From contig CAMCGZ010000013.1 of assembly GCA_945874535.1 (NCBI GenBank), positions 1 through 64,000 on the forward strand: a DNA stretch of 64,000 bases, given 5' to 3'. Source of the DNA: Bdellovibrio sp. ZAP7 (GTDB lineage: Bacteria > Bdellovibrionota > UBA1018 > CAIMNF01). The first letter of the stretch is position 1. Each line of letters opens with the position of its first letter. Shown in pieces: positions 53,833-63,675 of the stretch. The notes beneath the pieces are model-generated. The model did not search any database. It saw only the letters and a list, made by a program, of their open reading frames with translations, and was not told the DNA's origin. The position numbers and the translations under genes are program-made.

Positions 53833-54945
53833 TCATCCCATCATCTGGATGAAGCGGTCGAACAGGTAGCCCGAATCATGGGGTCCGGGAGAACTTTCCG
53901 GGTGGTACTGGACCGAGAAGGCCTGCTTCGATGGAATGGCCATCCCCTCACAACACTGATCGTTGAGGTTCACGTGGGTGAGCTTTGCCTCAGCCGGAAA
54001 AGTAGCGGGATCGACTGCATAACCGTGATTGTGGGAGCTGATTTCGACTGAGCCCTGCTCGAGGTTCTTCACCGGTTGGTTTCCACCCCGATGCCCGAAC
54101 TTGAGCTTGTAGGTTTTGGCACCGACAGCCATCGAGAGCACCTGGTGCCCCATGCAGACGCCGAACATGGGAACCTTGCCAAGCAGCGCGCGAACGTTTT
54201 CTACCGCGTAGGTGGCCAACTTCGGATCGCCGGGACCGTTCGAGAGGAACACTCCGTCTGGCTTCATTTCGAGAACTTTCGCAGCCGGATAGTCACAAGG
54301 AACCACCGTCAGCTCGCAGCCCCGGGCAGCGAGGTCGCGCAGAAGCTGGCCCTTGATGCCGTAATCGTAAGCTACGACTTTGAATTTTTTAGCGGATACC
54401 GGCGCAGTGGACGGGAAGGTGTAGGCCTCTTTGGTGCTGACCTTTCGGATCCAATCGATCTGGTCGTAGTTTTTGGAGGCGAGTTCCTTTTTCAGTGAAT
54501 CGATTTCTGAGCGCAAAGACTCCGGAATGATGAAGCCGGGAGTGACGCCTCGGTCACGGAGCAAGAGAGTCAAGCGACGGGTATCCACACCATGAATGCC
54601 GATGCGACCATTCCGCTTCAGGAACTCTTCGAGGGTTTCTTCCGACCGGTGATTCGAGGGCTTGGGGGTATAAGAGGCGAGGATCAGGCCTTCGGCATGG
54701 ATGGAACGGCTCTCGAGGTCTTCACGATTGGCGCCCGTATTGCCGATGTGAGCTGCCGTAAAGCAAACGACTTGCCCTGCGTAAGATGGATCAGTCAGGA
54801 TTTCCTGATAGCCGGTCATCGAGGTGTTGAACACCAATTCGGCGAACACCACATTCTTTTTGGGATCCGAGGAAACCGCTCCAAAAAGGGTTCCTTCGAG
54901 AATCACATCCTGCTCGGCTCCGGGGAGAACTATGAGACCTTTCAT
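53833..54945 (-). CDS. carA: Carbamoyl-phosphate synthase small subunit
   Basis: The glutaminase subunit makes ammonia for carbamoyl phosphate. The N-terminal half has the CarA pattern VFNTSMTGYQEILTDPSYAG. The class I amidotransferase Cys lies in FGVCMGHQ and the His-Glu in VQYHPESSPGP. Length is 370 residues. It is the last gene of the lepA-pyr operon. The large subunit carB is not in the window. Confidence 0.96.
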   Translation of the reverse strand: MKGLIVLPGAEQDVILEGTLFGAVSSDPKKNVVFAELVFNTSMTGYQEILTDPSYAGQVVCFTAAHIGNTGANREDLESRSIHAEGLILASYTPKPSNHRSEETLEEFLKRNGRIGIHGVDTRRLTLLLRDRGVTPGFIIPESLRSEIDSLKKELASKNYDQIDWIRKVSTKEAYTFPSTAPVSAKKFKVVAYDYGIKGQLLRDLAARGCELTVVPCDYPAAKVLEMKPDGVFLSNGPGDPKLATYAVENVRALLGKVPMFGVCMGHQVLSMAVGAKTYKLKFGHRGGNQPVKNLEQGSVEISSHNHGYAVDPATFPAEAKLTHVNLNDQCCEGMAIPSKQAFSVQYHPESSPGPHDSGYLFDRFIQMMG

Positions 54946-56240
54946 TTCCAGTCTCCTCCTACCATTGTTTTCAGGACTTTGCCCTTAAATTTTCGACCGA
55001 TGAAAGGACTGTTCTCGCTGATCGAGACCAGATCCTCCCTGCGAAGGATGAACTCCAAATTCGGGTCAATCACCACCAGATCCGCGGGTTTGCCCGCACC
55101 GAGGATCCCGAGATCCCTGAGACCGAGAAGACTTGCCGGGGCGAGGGTCAGGGACTCCACCATTCTGGACCAGGACAGAACTCCACTCTGCACCAACTCG
55201 AGCAGGAGCGGGACCGTGGTTTGAAGGCCGAGGATGCCGTTGGCGGCCAGCTCGAACTCCACCTCCTTGTCCACGCAACCGTGGGGAGCATGGTCGGAGG
55301 CCACGAGATCGATCACACCCTCCCGGAGCGCCTCCCGGAGCGCCTCCTGATCCTGCTCCGACCGGAGCGGCGGAGCCATTTTGTAATCCGTCCGGGGTTG
55401 GTGGTGCACGCAGGAGTGTCCGGAGTTCAAGAGCGAAAACTCATTCAGCATGAGGTGATGCGGGGTCACCTCGGCAGTGACGGGAAGCCCGTCCTCCTTG
55501 GCCCGACGGACCAGGGCCACACCCTCACGGGTGGACAAGTGAGCCAAATGCACCCGGGCACCCGTGGCCCGGCAAAGCGCGATCTCGCGCGCGACCATGA
55601 TTTCTTCGGAGGCATTCGGGTTTCCGGGGTAACCCAGCAAAGAGGAAACCGCCCCCTCGGTCATGGGCGCCCCCTTCGAGAGCGTCGCGTCCTCGGCATG
55701 ACTGATCACGGGAAGGTCGAACATCCGGGCGTATTCCATCGCCCGACGCATGAGTGCCGAATTCATCACCGGCAGGCCATCGTCACTGAGGGCACGGATC
55801 CCCTCTTTTGCCATCAGGCCGATTTCAGCGAGCTCTTCGCCCTTTTGGCCCTTGGTCACGGCACCGATCGGGAAAACCCGCGCCAGGTTGGCGCTCCGGG
55901 CGCGATCGAGAATGAACCGGGTCACGATGGCGTTGTCGTTGACCGGATCGGTGTTGGCCATCGGGGCGATTGAGGTGAAGCCCCCGCGCACGGCTGCAAG
56001 TGATCCGGTGTGGACCGTCTCTTTGTGCTCGAACCCGGGCTCCCGAAGGTGGACGTGCACATCGATCAACCCCGGAGCGACCACACAACCCTTCAAGTCG
56101 TGCGATTCTCCGACCGCCATTCCATGGAAGGCGCCCGGCAGATCGATGGAGCGGATCTTTCCTTTTTCGATCAGGAGATCCCGTTCACCATCCAGACTGG
56201 AAGCTGGATCGATCACCCTTGCGTTCTTGAGAAGAATCAT
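54942..56240 (-). CDS. pyrC: Dihydroorotase
   Basis: The zinc amidohydrolase forms dihydroorotate. The metal-binding DVHVHLREPGFEHKE and the later VISHAEDATL and LVASDHAPHG motifs identify the class I (PyrC-2 type, about 430 residues) enzyme. It overlaps both pyrB and carA by four bases, so the three are translationally coupled. Confidence 0.95.
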   Translation of the reverse strand: MILLKNARVIDPASSLDGERDLLIEKGKIRSIDLPGAFHGMAVGESHDLKGCVVAPGLIDVHVHLREPGFEHKETVHTGSLAAVRGGFTSIAPMANTDPVNDNAIVTRFILDRARSANLARVFPIGAVTKGQKGEELAEIGLMAKEGIRALSDDGLPVMNSALMRRAMEYARMFDLPVISHAEDATLSKGAPMTEGAVSSLLGYPGNPNASEEIMVAREIALCRATGARVHLAHLSTREGVALVRRAKEDGLPVTAEVTPHHLMLNEFSLLNSGHSCVHHQPRTDYKMAPPLRSEQDQEALREALREGVIDLVASDHAPHGCVDKEVEFELAANGILGLQTTVPLLLELVQSGVLSWSRMVESLTLAPASLLGLRDLGILGAGKPADLVVIDPNLEFILRREDLVSISENSPFIGRKFKGKVLKTMVGGDWK

Positions 56241-57172
56241 GCGCGAAGCCCTCCCACGAGCGCGCCCAGGACCGCCATGCGGACCAGGACACCATTTTCA
56301 ACCTGGTCGAGCACCAGCGCCCGATCCGAATCGGCCACTTCAGGATCGATCTCGACCCCGCGGTTCATGGGCCCGGGATGCAGGATCGGAGCCGAGGGCT
56401 TCATCCGGCTCACCCGCTCTTCGGTCAGGCCCCAGAACGTCCGGTACTCTTCGACAGAAGGAATCAAACCCTTGTGACCGCGCTCGAACTGGACCCGAAG
56501 CGCCATGACCGCATCGACTTCGCTGATCACTTCATCCGGAAAATCGACTTTTGTGACTTCAGGAAACAGACTCACATCACGAATGGCCAAGGTTCGGGGA
56601 CCACTCAGGATCACCTGCCCGCCGAGCGCTGAAAACAAATGAATATTCGAGCGGGTGACCCGGGACTGCAAGGTATCGCCGATGATCAACAGCTTCCGGC
56701 CCCGGAAGGGCTCCGGACGATCGAGATCACTCCCCCAAGCCTCGGCAAGCGTGAAGGCATCGAGCAGGGCCTGGGTCGGGTGCTCGTGGCTGCCGTCACC
56801 CGCATTGATCACCGGGAGCCCTGTGGCCCGCGCCACAAAATCCGGGGACCCCCCGGACGAGTGCCGCATGACAATCGCATCGACACCGTACTGCTGAATC
56901 ACCCGAACGGTATCGAGCAGGGTCTCGCCTTTTTGCAAACTCGAGGTGGCCGCAGCGAACGCGATGCTGGCCCCACCAAGCCGGCGGGTCGCGGCCTCGA
57001 AGGACATACGCGTCCGGGTGGAGTTTTCGACAAAAAACTGGAGGATGGTTTTCCCCTTCAACGCGGAAGAAAAACGGGCAGGCTCAGCTTTGATTTTTTT
57101 GCCCAAACGGAGCAGGTCCCGGAGCGTGTCGGGTGCGATGCCGCGAATCGAGGTGAGATGTTCCGGGAACAT
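56237..57172 (-). CDS. pyrB: Aspartate carbamoyltransferase catalytic subunit
   Basis: It makes carbamoyl aspartate. The carbamoyl-phosphate-binding NSTRTRMSFE and the HPTQALLDAFT motif are intact. Length is 311 residues. No pyrI regulatory subunit follows; pyrC does, with overlap, as in enzymes lacking PyrI. The 60 bases before it show no pyrimidine attenuator that I can recognise. Confidence 0.96.
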   Translation of the reverse strand: MFPEHLTSIRGIAPDTLRDLLRLGKKIKAEPARFSSALKGKTILQFFVENSTRTRMSFEAATRRLGGASIAFAAATSSLQKGETLLDTVRVIQQYGVDAIVMRHSSGGSPDFVARATGLPVINAGDGSHEHPTQALLDAFTLAEAWGSDLDRPEPFRGRKLLIIGDTLQSRVTRSNIHLFSALGGQVILSGPRTLAIRDVSLFPEVTKVDFPDEVISEVDAVMALRVQFERGHKGLIPSVEEYRTFWGLTEERVSRMKPSAPILHPGPMNRGVEIDPEVADSDRALVLDQVENGVLVRMAVLGALVGGLRA

Positions 57173-57232
57173 GAGGAGGCCTCCCGGAGGTTCAAGCTAC
57201 CTCATCCCCTCCGCCCCCTCAACGGGAAACCC

Positions 57233-57982
57233 TCAAGAAGTGGTGAAGACTTCCCGGATTTGAACCGCCATCAGGAGGAGCACCACAAACACCAATACCG
57301 GACGGACCACCTGCTCGGCCTTCTTGGAAGCCAAGCGAGCTCCCATGAAGCTCCCGGCCGTCATTCCGATGGCCATGATCAACCCGAAACGGGTGTGAAC
57401 AAAGCCCTGGATGCCGTAGGAGGCGAGCGAAACCGCGGCCGACAGGGTATTGGCCAGCTTAGAAAGAAGCAGGGCCTCGAAAAGGGACATCCGGGCCCCG
57501 GCCAGAAGACCGATCAACATGAAGGTACCGCCCCCCGGGCCGAAGAACCCATCATAGAACCCGACCGCGACACCGGTGGAAACCAGCGCGCCGAAGGAGG
57601 CCCGGGCCTGGTCGCGGACCTCTTTCATGAGCCCCTGTTTGTTCCAGAGGACGAACAAGATCAGCGGACAGGCTGCGATCAGAAAGTATCTGAAATACAA
57701 TCGGGGGACTAACGGAGAACAGAGGGAGCCGAGCACCGACCCCACTCCGACCGCCACGATGAAGGACAACCCCTTCTTCAGATGAAGGGGATGTTTGCGG
57801 AGATAAACCAGAAAGGCCATCAAGGCCCCAGCAGTACCGACAATTTTGTTGGTTCCGATGGCATGCGGACCGGGCTCAAGGAGCGTGGAGAGCGACGGAA
57901 GTGTGATCAATCCCCCCCCGCCGGCAATACTGTCGATCACACCGGCGACGAATCCGGCAAATACCAGAAACAGATCACTCAT
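57233..57982 (-). CDS. TauE/SafE (TSUP) family membrane exporter
   Basis: The 249-residue membrane protein has about eight hydrophobic segments. The family's two half-repeats begin FVAGVIDSIAGGGGLITLPS and VGFYDGFFGPGGGTF. TSUP proteins export sulfite, sulfonates or related anions. ATG 57982 overlaps the glycosyltransferase gene stop (ATGA); the ORF-track start is nine codons upstream. Its position between a glycosyltransferase and pyrB gives no hint of substrate. Confidence 0.9.
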   Translation of the reverse strand: MSDLFLVFAGFVAGVIDSIAGGGGLITLPSLSTLLEPGPHAIGTNKIVGTAGALMAFLVYLRKHPLHLKKGLSFIVAVGVGSVLGSLCSPLVPRLYFRYFLIAACPLILFVLWNKQGLMKEVRDQARASFGALVSTGVAVGFYDGFFGPGGGTFMLIGLLAGARMSLFEALLLSKLANTLSAAVSLASYGIQGFVHTRFGLIMAIGMTAGSFMGARLASKKAEQVVRPVLVFVVLLLMAVQIREVFTTS

Positions 57983-59502
57983 GGCTTCGACTCCTCGAGG
58001 AGCCCGCACCTTCCTGGAAGAAATGGAGGATAAAACTTCCGGATTGCGGGCTGAAGCACGTCTTCTCGGTAATCCATTGCGCGGAACCCCTCACCCACGA
58101 TCAACATGTACTCGACTCCCCGGAAATTCCGGACGCTCACTTCCATCTTAGTGAAAAAGTGCTCCCAATTCTCGCGGAAAAAAAACCCGGGAGTCACGAT
58201 GGCGATCCGCTTTCCGCGAAGCTTACCCGCGTCGAGAGCCCAATCGAAAGTCCGTCCGAACCGGGACCCCTCACCCCAGACCAGAAAATCCGTGGGATGC
58301 CCGGACTTCCGGAAGAGGTATTCCAGCTCGCTCGAAAGGGTGTACCCGCCCGTGAAATAGGCCGCGACACCCGGAGTGGCGGCACGGATCTCATCCACAA
58401 AATCGTCGGGACGGGTCAGCACCCGGTACTCGAATGCCCATCGTTTTTTGAGCAGGGGGGCCAACAGGCGGTCCGGGAATACCGAAGCCAGCATGAGGCT
58501 CACCGCCAAAACCCCGGAGGCGACCGCAGAAAACGATAGCGCAAGCCGGAATCTTCCACGCGGAAACCGGAGTGCCACCCAAGCTGCGAAAAAGGGGGTC
58601 AAAAAGAGAAGCCAATGAAGCCCCTGCCCTCTTCCGAATGCCGCGGTCACCAAAAAAACAAGAGTTGGAAAAGCCCAAAGCCAGAAGAAGAACCGGCCGA
58701 GATCCTGTTCCCGCTCCCAAACCGGACCTAACTCACGGCGTTCGATCGGGAAGAACAACCCGGACAGCAATACAGGTGCCGATACGACGAGCACGTTGAC
58801 GAGGAAACCCCCCAGGGTCTGATCGATCGTGCCCTCATCCACCCGCTGCCGGGTGATCAGGTTGAACACGAAATTCGACCAGCAATGATCGCGGTTCCAG
58901 ATCAGGTGCTGAAACACAAAAGGAAGCGCCCCAAAGAAAAAGGCCGGAGCGTTCCGGTACCTGCGTCCACGATCGAGAACAAACGCTCCGACAAATACGG
59001 GCAGCAGAAATACCGCAAAGTACTTGGAGAGAAACGCACACCCCCAGAGCACACCAGAAAAAAAGCCCTCGTAAGGCAGCCCCGGGCGTTGAGATTCCTG
59101 CGCACGATGAAACAAATAAGCCGAGAAGAAAGAAAAAAACATCAATGGCACGTCGGGAAACGAAATCACGGCCAGGAATGGAAGCGGCAAGAAAAAGAAC
59201 AAAGCGGCCGCCCCGAGAGCACGATCCTTGCCCACTCTGGGATGCAGCCATTCGTAGAGAGTGAAAGCCGGCAACACCGTGGCCAGCAGATTGAACATTC
59301 GAATCCAAAGCGGATTCAAAGAAAGACTCACCAGTGGCGCCAGCCACCACCCGATCATGGGCGGCAAATCATAGTACCCGCCCGCAGGATGAAGTCCCCA
59401 ATAGAGGTAATAGGACTCATCGCCAAAAACAGGAAAAAGAGCCGCCAATCCGATCTTCAGGATCAGAAGTGCCGCGGTGAGGGGCACGAGAGCGTGCACC
59501 AT
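57979..59502 (-). CDS. Family 39-like (ArnT/PMT-type) glycosyltransferase
   Basis: A GT-C membrane glycosyltransferase of 507 residues. The first periplasmic loop has FGDESYYLYWG, with the catalytic-type acidic pair at 28-29, and GGYYDLPPMIGW. About ten membrane segments and a C-terminal soluble region follow. Such enzymes transfer sugars from polyprenyl phosphates to lipid A, lipids or proteins in the periplasm. It starts three bases from the lepA stop. Confidence 0.87.
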   Translation of the reverse strand: MVHALVPLTAALLILKIGLAALFPVFGDESYYLYWGLHPAGGYYDLPPMIGWWLAPLVSLSLNPLWIRMFNLLATVLPAFTLYEWLHPRVGKDRALGAAALFFFLPLPFLAVISFPDVPLMFFSFFSAYLFHRAQESQRPGLPYEGFFSGVLWGCAFLSKYFAVFLLPVFVGAFVLDRGRRYRNAPAFFFGALPFVFQHLIWNRDHCWSNFVFNLITRQRVDEGTIDQTLGGFLVNVLVVSAPVLLSGLFFPIERRELGPVWEREQDLGRFFFWLWAFPTLVFLVTAAFGRGQGLHWLLFLTPFFAAWVALRFPRGRFRLALSFSAVASGVLAVSLMLASVFPDRLLAPLLKKRWAFEYRVLTRPDDFVDEIRAATPGVAAYFTGGYTLSSELEYLFRKSGHPTDFLVWGEGSRFGRTFDWALDAGKLRGKRIAIVTPGFFFRENWEHFFTKMEVSVRNFRGVEYMLIVGEGFRAMDYREDVLQPAIRKFYPPFLPGRCGLLEESKP

Positions 59503-59505
59503 GCC

Positions 59506-61302
59506 TCAGTCCACCTTCAGAACTGCCAGGAACGCCTCTTGCGGGATCTCGACCGACCCGACCTGTTTCATCCGCTTCTTGCCTTCCTTTTGCTTCTCGA
59601 GGAGTTTTCGTTTACGCGAAATATCCCCGCCGTAACACTTGGCGGTCACGTTCTTGCGGTAAGCGGAGATGGTCTCACGCGCAACGATTTTGGAACCGAT
59701 CGAGGCCTGGATCGCGATCTCGAACATCTGTCGCTCGATCAATTCCTTCATCTTCTTGGCCAGCTCGCGGCCGCGAACATGGGCCTTGTCTTTGTGAATG
59801 ATCAAAGACAATGCATCCACCGGTTCGGTATTGATGAGGATGTCCATCTTGACCAGATCCGATGGACGGTAATCGAGCATCGAGTAATCCATCGATGCAT
59901 AGCCGCGGGTCGAAGACTTCAATTTGTCGTAGAAGTCGAACACCATTTCAGCCAGTGGAAGTTGATAGACCAGGGTCACGCGCTCGCTTGTCACGAAGTC
60001 GAGTTTCTCCTGGACACCGCGACGATCGTTACAAAGCGCCATCACCACTCCGACGTACTCGGAGGGCATGTGGATGCTGAGGCGGATGTAGGGCTCTTCG
60101 ATGGTTTCAATACGGATCGGATCGGGAAGTTTGGCCGGATTCTCGACCATCATGACTTCGCCGTCGGTTTGGGTCACACGGTACACCACAGACGGCGCCG
60201 TGGTGATGATGTTGAGCCCGTACTCCCTCTCGAGACGCTCCTGGACGACATCCATGTGCAGGAGCCCGAGGAATCCGCAACGGAAGCCGAAGCCGAGGGC
60301 AGTCGAGGTTTCGGGCTCGAATGCGATCGCCGAGTCATTGAGGCGCAACTTCTCGAGCGCCTCTTTCAGATCGTGGTAGTCATCCGATTCGACGGGATAA
60401 ACTCCGCAAAACACCATCGGCTTCGCCTCTGCAAAACCGGAAAGCGGTTCGGAGAGGGGATCCTGGAAGGACATGATGGTGTCACCGACCTTCATGTCGC
60501 GGACATCTTTGATGCCGCAGATGATGGCGCCGACTTCGCCCGAGGCGAGCTGGTCGACATCGCGGTACTTGGGCGCGAAGGTTCCGACCTTTTGGACTTC
60601 GTATTCCCTGCCGACATGGAACAGCTTGATTTTCATGCCGGGTTTCACGACGCCGTTGAACACGCGGATGAGCGCGATCACACCCTGATACGGATCGAAC
60701 CAGCTGTCAAAAATGAGGGCCCTCAACTTACCCTGGTCATCGTCCGTCGGAGGGGGAACGTATCTCACCACCGCTTCGAGAACATCTTCAATTCCGATCC
60801 CGGATTTGGCACTGGCCAGAACGGAGCGCGAAGTGTCCACCAGACCGATGGTGTCTTCGACCTCCTTCTTGACCTTCTCGGGGTCGGCGGAAGGCAGATC
60901 GATTTTATTGATGACCGGGAATACCTCGAGATTGTTCTCGAGAGCCAGAAAGACATTGGCCAGAGTCTGGGCTTCAACTCCTTGGGTGGCATCGACCACC
61001 AGAATGGCCCCTTCGCAAGCGGCCAGCGAGCGCGAAACTTCATAAGTGAAGTCCACGTGACCGGGAGTATCGATCAGATTGAGAATGTATTCCTGTCCGT
61101 CCCGGGCCTTGTACTTCAGACGGACGCTTTGGGCCTTGATAGTGATCCCCCGCTCTCGCTCGAGCTCCATGTTGTCGAGGAACTGGGCCTCCATCTCACG
61201 GGCGGTGACCGTACCCGTCTTCTCCAGGAGCCGGTCAGCCAGGGTGGACTTGCCGTGGTCGATGTGGGCAATGATGCAAAAGTTACGGATATTCTTAGAC
61301 AT
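59506..61302 (-). CDS. lepA: Elongation factor 4 (LepA)
   Basis: The 598-residue GTPase has G1 [23 protein letters not shown] and NKIDLPSA. The LepA-specific C-terminal [19 protein letters not shown] and [17 protein letters not shown] are both present. It acts on the ribosome under ionic stress and during initiation. First gene of the operon, divergent from the BamE-like lipoprotein gene. The 807-residue plus-strand ORF over this region is a shadow. Confidence 0.97.
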   Translation of the reverse strand: MSKNIRNFCIIAHIDHGKSTLADRLLEKTGTVTAREMEAQFLDNMELERERGITIKAQSVRLKYKARDGQEYILNLIDTPGHVDFTYEVSRSLAACEGAILVVDATQGVEAQTLANVFLALENNLEVFPVINKIDLPSADPEKVKKEVEDTIGLVDTSRSVLASAKSGIGIEDVLEAVVRYVPPPTDDDQGKLRALIFDSWFDPYQGVIALIRVFNGVVKPGMKIKLFHVGREYEVQKVGTFAPKYRDVDQLASGEVGAIICGIKDVRDMKVGDTIMSFQDPLSEPLSGFAEAKPMVFCGVYPVESDDYHDLKEALEKLRLNDSAIAFEPETSTALGFGFRCGFLGLLHMDVVQERLEREYGLNIITTAPSVVYRVTQTDGEVMMVENPAKLPDPIRIETIEEPYIRLSIHMPSEYVGVVMALCNDRRGVQEKLDFVTSERVTLVYQLPLAEMVFDFYDKLKSSTRGYASMDYSMLDYRPSDLVKMDILINTEPVDALSLIIHKDKAHVRGRELAKKMKELIERQMFEIAIQASIGSKIVARETISAYRKNVTAKCYGGDISRKRKLLEKQKEGKKRMKQVGSVEIPQEAFLAVLKVD

Positions 61303-61405
61303 GGATGAGGGGAATCTATCAGGAAGCGCCCTCGAACGCCACCCCGGTCAAAATTCTTGTCAATTCCGCTCAACTTTTTAACCCCACCACCCGAAGAGAA
61401 GACGT

Positions 61406-61792
61406 ATGGTGAAGCAGATCTTGTCTTCCAGCTTGGGTCTTTTGAGCCTCCTCCTCATTGCGTCGGGTTGCGCCAGCCTGAAAGGTGCCGAATACGCTAA
61501 AAATGTGGAGAAGCTCCAAAGCGGCATGACCACGAGCTCGGTCTTGAGCCTGCTCGGCACCCCCGACTCCGTGTACCGGAAGAACGGGGTCGATAAGTGG
61601 GTCTATGAATTCCGCAAACAAAGCAAAGGTGCGCGGAATATCGCTATCGAGTTCCGTGCCGGAAAAGTCTCCAAACACGGTGAAATGAGCGGCCGCGAAA
61701 TCGCAGCAGCCGAAGATCACCGCGAATCCGGGGTTTGCACCCGCTTGGTTGCTCCTCGCGAATTCAGATTCGAACCTCTCTGTGCAGACTGA
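61406..61792 (+). CDS. BamE/SmpA-like lipoprotein
   Basis: The 128-residue protein has signal peptide LGLLSLLLIASGCAS with a lipobox cysteine. A SmpA/OmlA-type fold follows: LQSGMTTSSVLSLLGTPDSV, then DKWVYEF. These match BamE-like proteins that bind other outer-membrane components, but BamE itself is usually shorter. A GAGAAG site precedes the ATG. The methyltransferase gene begins inside its end. Confidence 0.82.
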   Translation: MVKQILSSSLGLLSLLLIASGCASLKGAEYAKNVEKLQSGMTTSSVLSLLGTPDSVYRKNGVDKWVYEFRKQSKGARNIAIEFRAGKVSKHGEMSGREIAAAEDHRESGVCTRLVAPREFRFEPLCAD

Positions 61793-62897
61793 CACACCCG
61801 TTGAAGTCAGAATCCACGACTTGGCCCGCGGCGGCGCCGGAGTAGGGCGTCTCTCCACAGGTGAGATCATTTTTGTTCCTTTTACCGCTCCGGGCGATCT
61901 GGTTCGCGTCCGCGTGGTCGAGCGAAAAAAGTCTTATGTTCATGGCGAACTGATCGAGGTTCTGGAGGCGTCGCCGGAAAGGGTCGTCGCACCCTGTCCC
62001 GCCTTTGGTCGCTGTGGCGGGTGCTCCTGGCAACACATCCCCTACCCACTCCAGTTCGAGACCAAGGTGAAAGGCCTCCACTCAGCCCTGGCCCGAGCCG
62101 GAGTCCAGAGCCCTTCGGTTCCATTGGACCTGCTCCCCGCCGGAGAACCTTACCACTACAGGAACCGGATCCAGATCCGAGGCAACCCCTCTACTCGGGA
62201 GGCCGGATTCTACCGCCCGGGATCGCACTCTCTGGTGCCGGTTTCCGAGTGCGCCATTGCAGACCCGAAGATCAATTCTGCATTGGGTAAACTGCTGGAA
62301 GAGGGATTCTCCCGGTTCACCGAACCCTTCAAACTCGAGATCAGCAAGAAACCGGACGGAGGGATTCGCGCCGACTGGAATGAACGCCATGCTGCGACCG
62401 GGTTCCAACAGATCAACGACCGTCAAAACCGATTGCTCCAGGAATGGGTGAAAACCCATGCCGGTACCGGAGACCTGCTCCTCGATCTCTACGGAGGAAA
62501 CGGAAACCTCAGCCTTCCGCTCATCGCGGACTTCAAGAGAATCGTTTGTGTCGACAGTAGCGCGACCGAAGAGGAAGCACCCGCACCGCATTTCAGTTTT
62601 GTCCGGAAAAGCATCCAAGCCTGGTCCGGAACTGACGATGCGAACGAACCCGCGGGTCCGGCAGTGGCCCTGCTCGATCCGCCCCGAGAGGGAATCGGAG
62701 AACTCTTCCCGAAGCTCGAGGCGCGACTCTCCGCACTCGGAGTCAGTCGGGTCATCCTGGTCGGATGCGATGTCGATGCGTTCGCACGGGACACCTCCCG
62801 TTTCATTTCGGCGCGATACCGTCTAGCAAGACTCGGGGCACTCGATCTCTTCCCCCAGACTCCCCATCTCGAATCGCTTGCCCTTTTTTTGAAATGA
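61782..62897 (+). CDS. rlmD: 23S rRNA (uracil-5-)-methyltransferase, RlmD type
   Basis: The order is TRAM domain (VRIHDLARGGAGVGR), a 4Fe-4S-binding cysteine cluster (CPAFGRCGGCSW), the FQQIND motif, SAM motif LLLDLYGGNGNLS, and DPPREG. The catalytic Cys is in LVGCDVDAFARD. This is the RumA/RlmD or RlmCD pattern; TrmA lacks TRAM and the cluster. The start is unclear: GTG 61782 is used, TTG 61749 is the track start. It overlaps the upstream gene by 11 bases. Confidence 0.86.
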   Translation: MQTDTPVEVRIHDLARGGAGVGRLSTGEIIFVPFTAPGDLVRVRVVERKKSYVHGELIEVLEASPERVVAPCPAFGRCGGCSWQHIPYPLQFETKVKGLHSALARAGVQSPSVPLDLLPAGEPYHYRNRIQIRGNPSTREAGFYRPGSHSLVPVSECAIADPKINSALGKLLEEGFSRFTEPFKLEISKKPDGGIRADWNERHAATGFQQINDRQNRLLQEWVKTHAGTGDLLLDLYGGNGNLSLPLIADFKRIVCVDSSATEEEAPAPHFSFVRKSIQAWSGTDDANEPAGPAVALLDPPREGIGELFPKLEARLSALGVSRVILVGCDVDAFARDTSRFISARYRLARLGALDLFPQTPHLESLALFLK

Positions 62898-62913
62898 GCG
62901 TTAAAATCGAGGC

Positions 62914-63675
62914 ATGAAAACCCCATCCAGGATCACCCTCCCGGGTCTTTTGCTCATCCTGTTGTCGGCATGCTCCACCACTGCGACCTCCAAACAAGCG
63001 GCTACCATCGAGGGCATGCTCAACATCGCAGGAGCGGCCATCAATGAAGGCGATCACATCACCGCGCTCGAGTACCTGAATCAAGCACACGCACTTGAGC
63101 CGGACAACGCCAAGGGGCATCACCTGTACGCACTGGCCTACATCGGAAAGCGCGAATACCACTTGGCTGAAGAATCAGCGCGCCAAGCCGTACGCCTCGA
63201 TCCGAGACTCACCGCTGCCCGGAATACCCTTGGAAAGATCCTGATGGATCTCGGTAAGTTCAATGAAGCGGAAACCCTTTTCAAACAGGCCGCAAGCGAC
63301 CTTCTCAATCGCGAGGCCGATCGTGCCAAACTCAATCTCGGAATTCTTTACACCAAGACCCTGAGGCCCGACCTGGCCGAGCACTGGTTCAAACAGACCC
63401 TGGAAGACCGCACGGCGATTTCTTGCCTGGCTCACTTTCAACTCGGCAAGATCGCATTAGAAAAGAACGATCTCCCGAAGGCCGAGCGCCACTATCGGCT
63501 CTCAGCAAAGGGAATGTGCTCGGGAATGAGCGAAACCCATCTGGCGATCGCCCAAGTCCTCTCCCGCCAAAGGCGCTACGAAGAAGCCCGCGCGAAGCTG
63601 GTCGAAATCCAGAGGATCTTCGTAGGTACGGATGCTTCTGAAAAGGCCATCGAACACCTGAGAGATCTTCCGTGA
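62914..63675 (+). CDS. TPR lipoprotein (PilF/PilW-like)
   Basis: The protein has 253 residues. The signal peptide LPGLLLILLSACSTT ends in a lipobox. Six or so tetratricopeptide repeats follow (ALEYLNQAHALEPDNAKGHH, AEESARQAVRLDPRLTAARN). This layout is that of PilF/PilW, the pilotin of type IV pilus secretin, but other TPR lipoproteins share it. Its stop overlaps the start of the RodZ-like gene. The PilF identity is inference. Confidence 0.8.
   Translation: MKTPSRITLPGLLLILLSACSTTATSKQAATIEGMLNIAGAAINEGDHITALEYLNQAHALEPDNAKGHHLYALAYIGKREYHLAEESARQAVRLDPRLTAARNTLGKILMDLGKFNEAETLFKQAASDLLNREADRAKLNLGILYTKTLRPDLAEHWFKQTLEDRTAISCLAHFQLGKIALEKNDLPKAERHYRLSAKGMCSGMSETHLAIAQVLSRQRRYEEARAKLVEIQRIFVGTDASEKAIEHLRDLP

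Noticed and set aside
58885-61308. 807-residue plus-strand ORF
   Set aside because: It runs antisense over lepA and the GT39-type gene, both of which have clear families.
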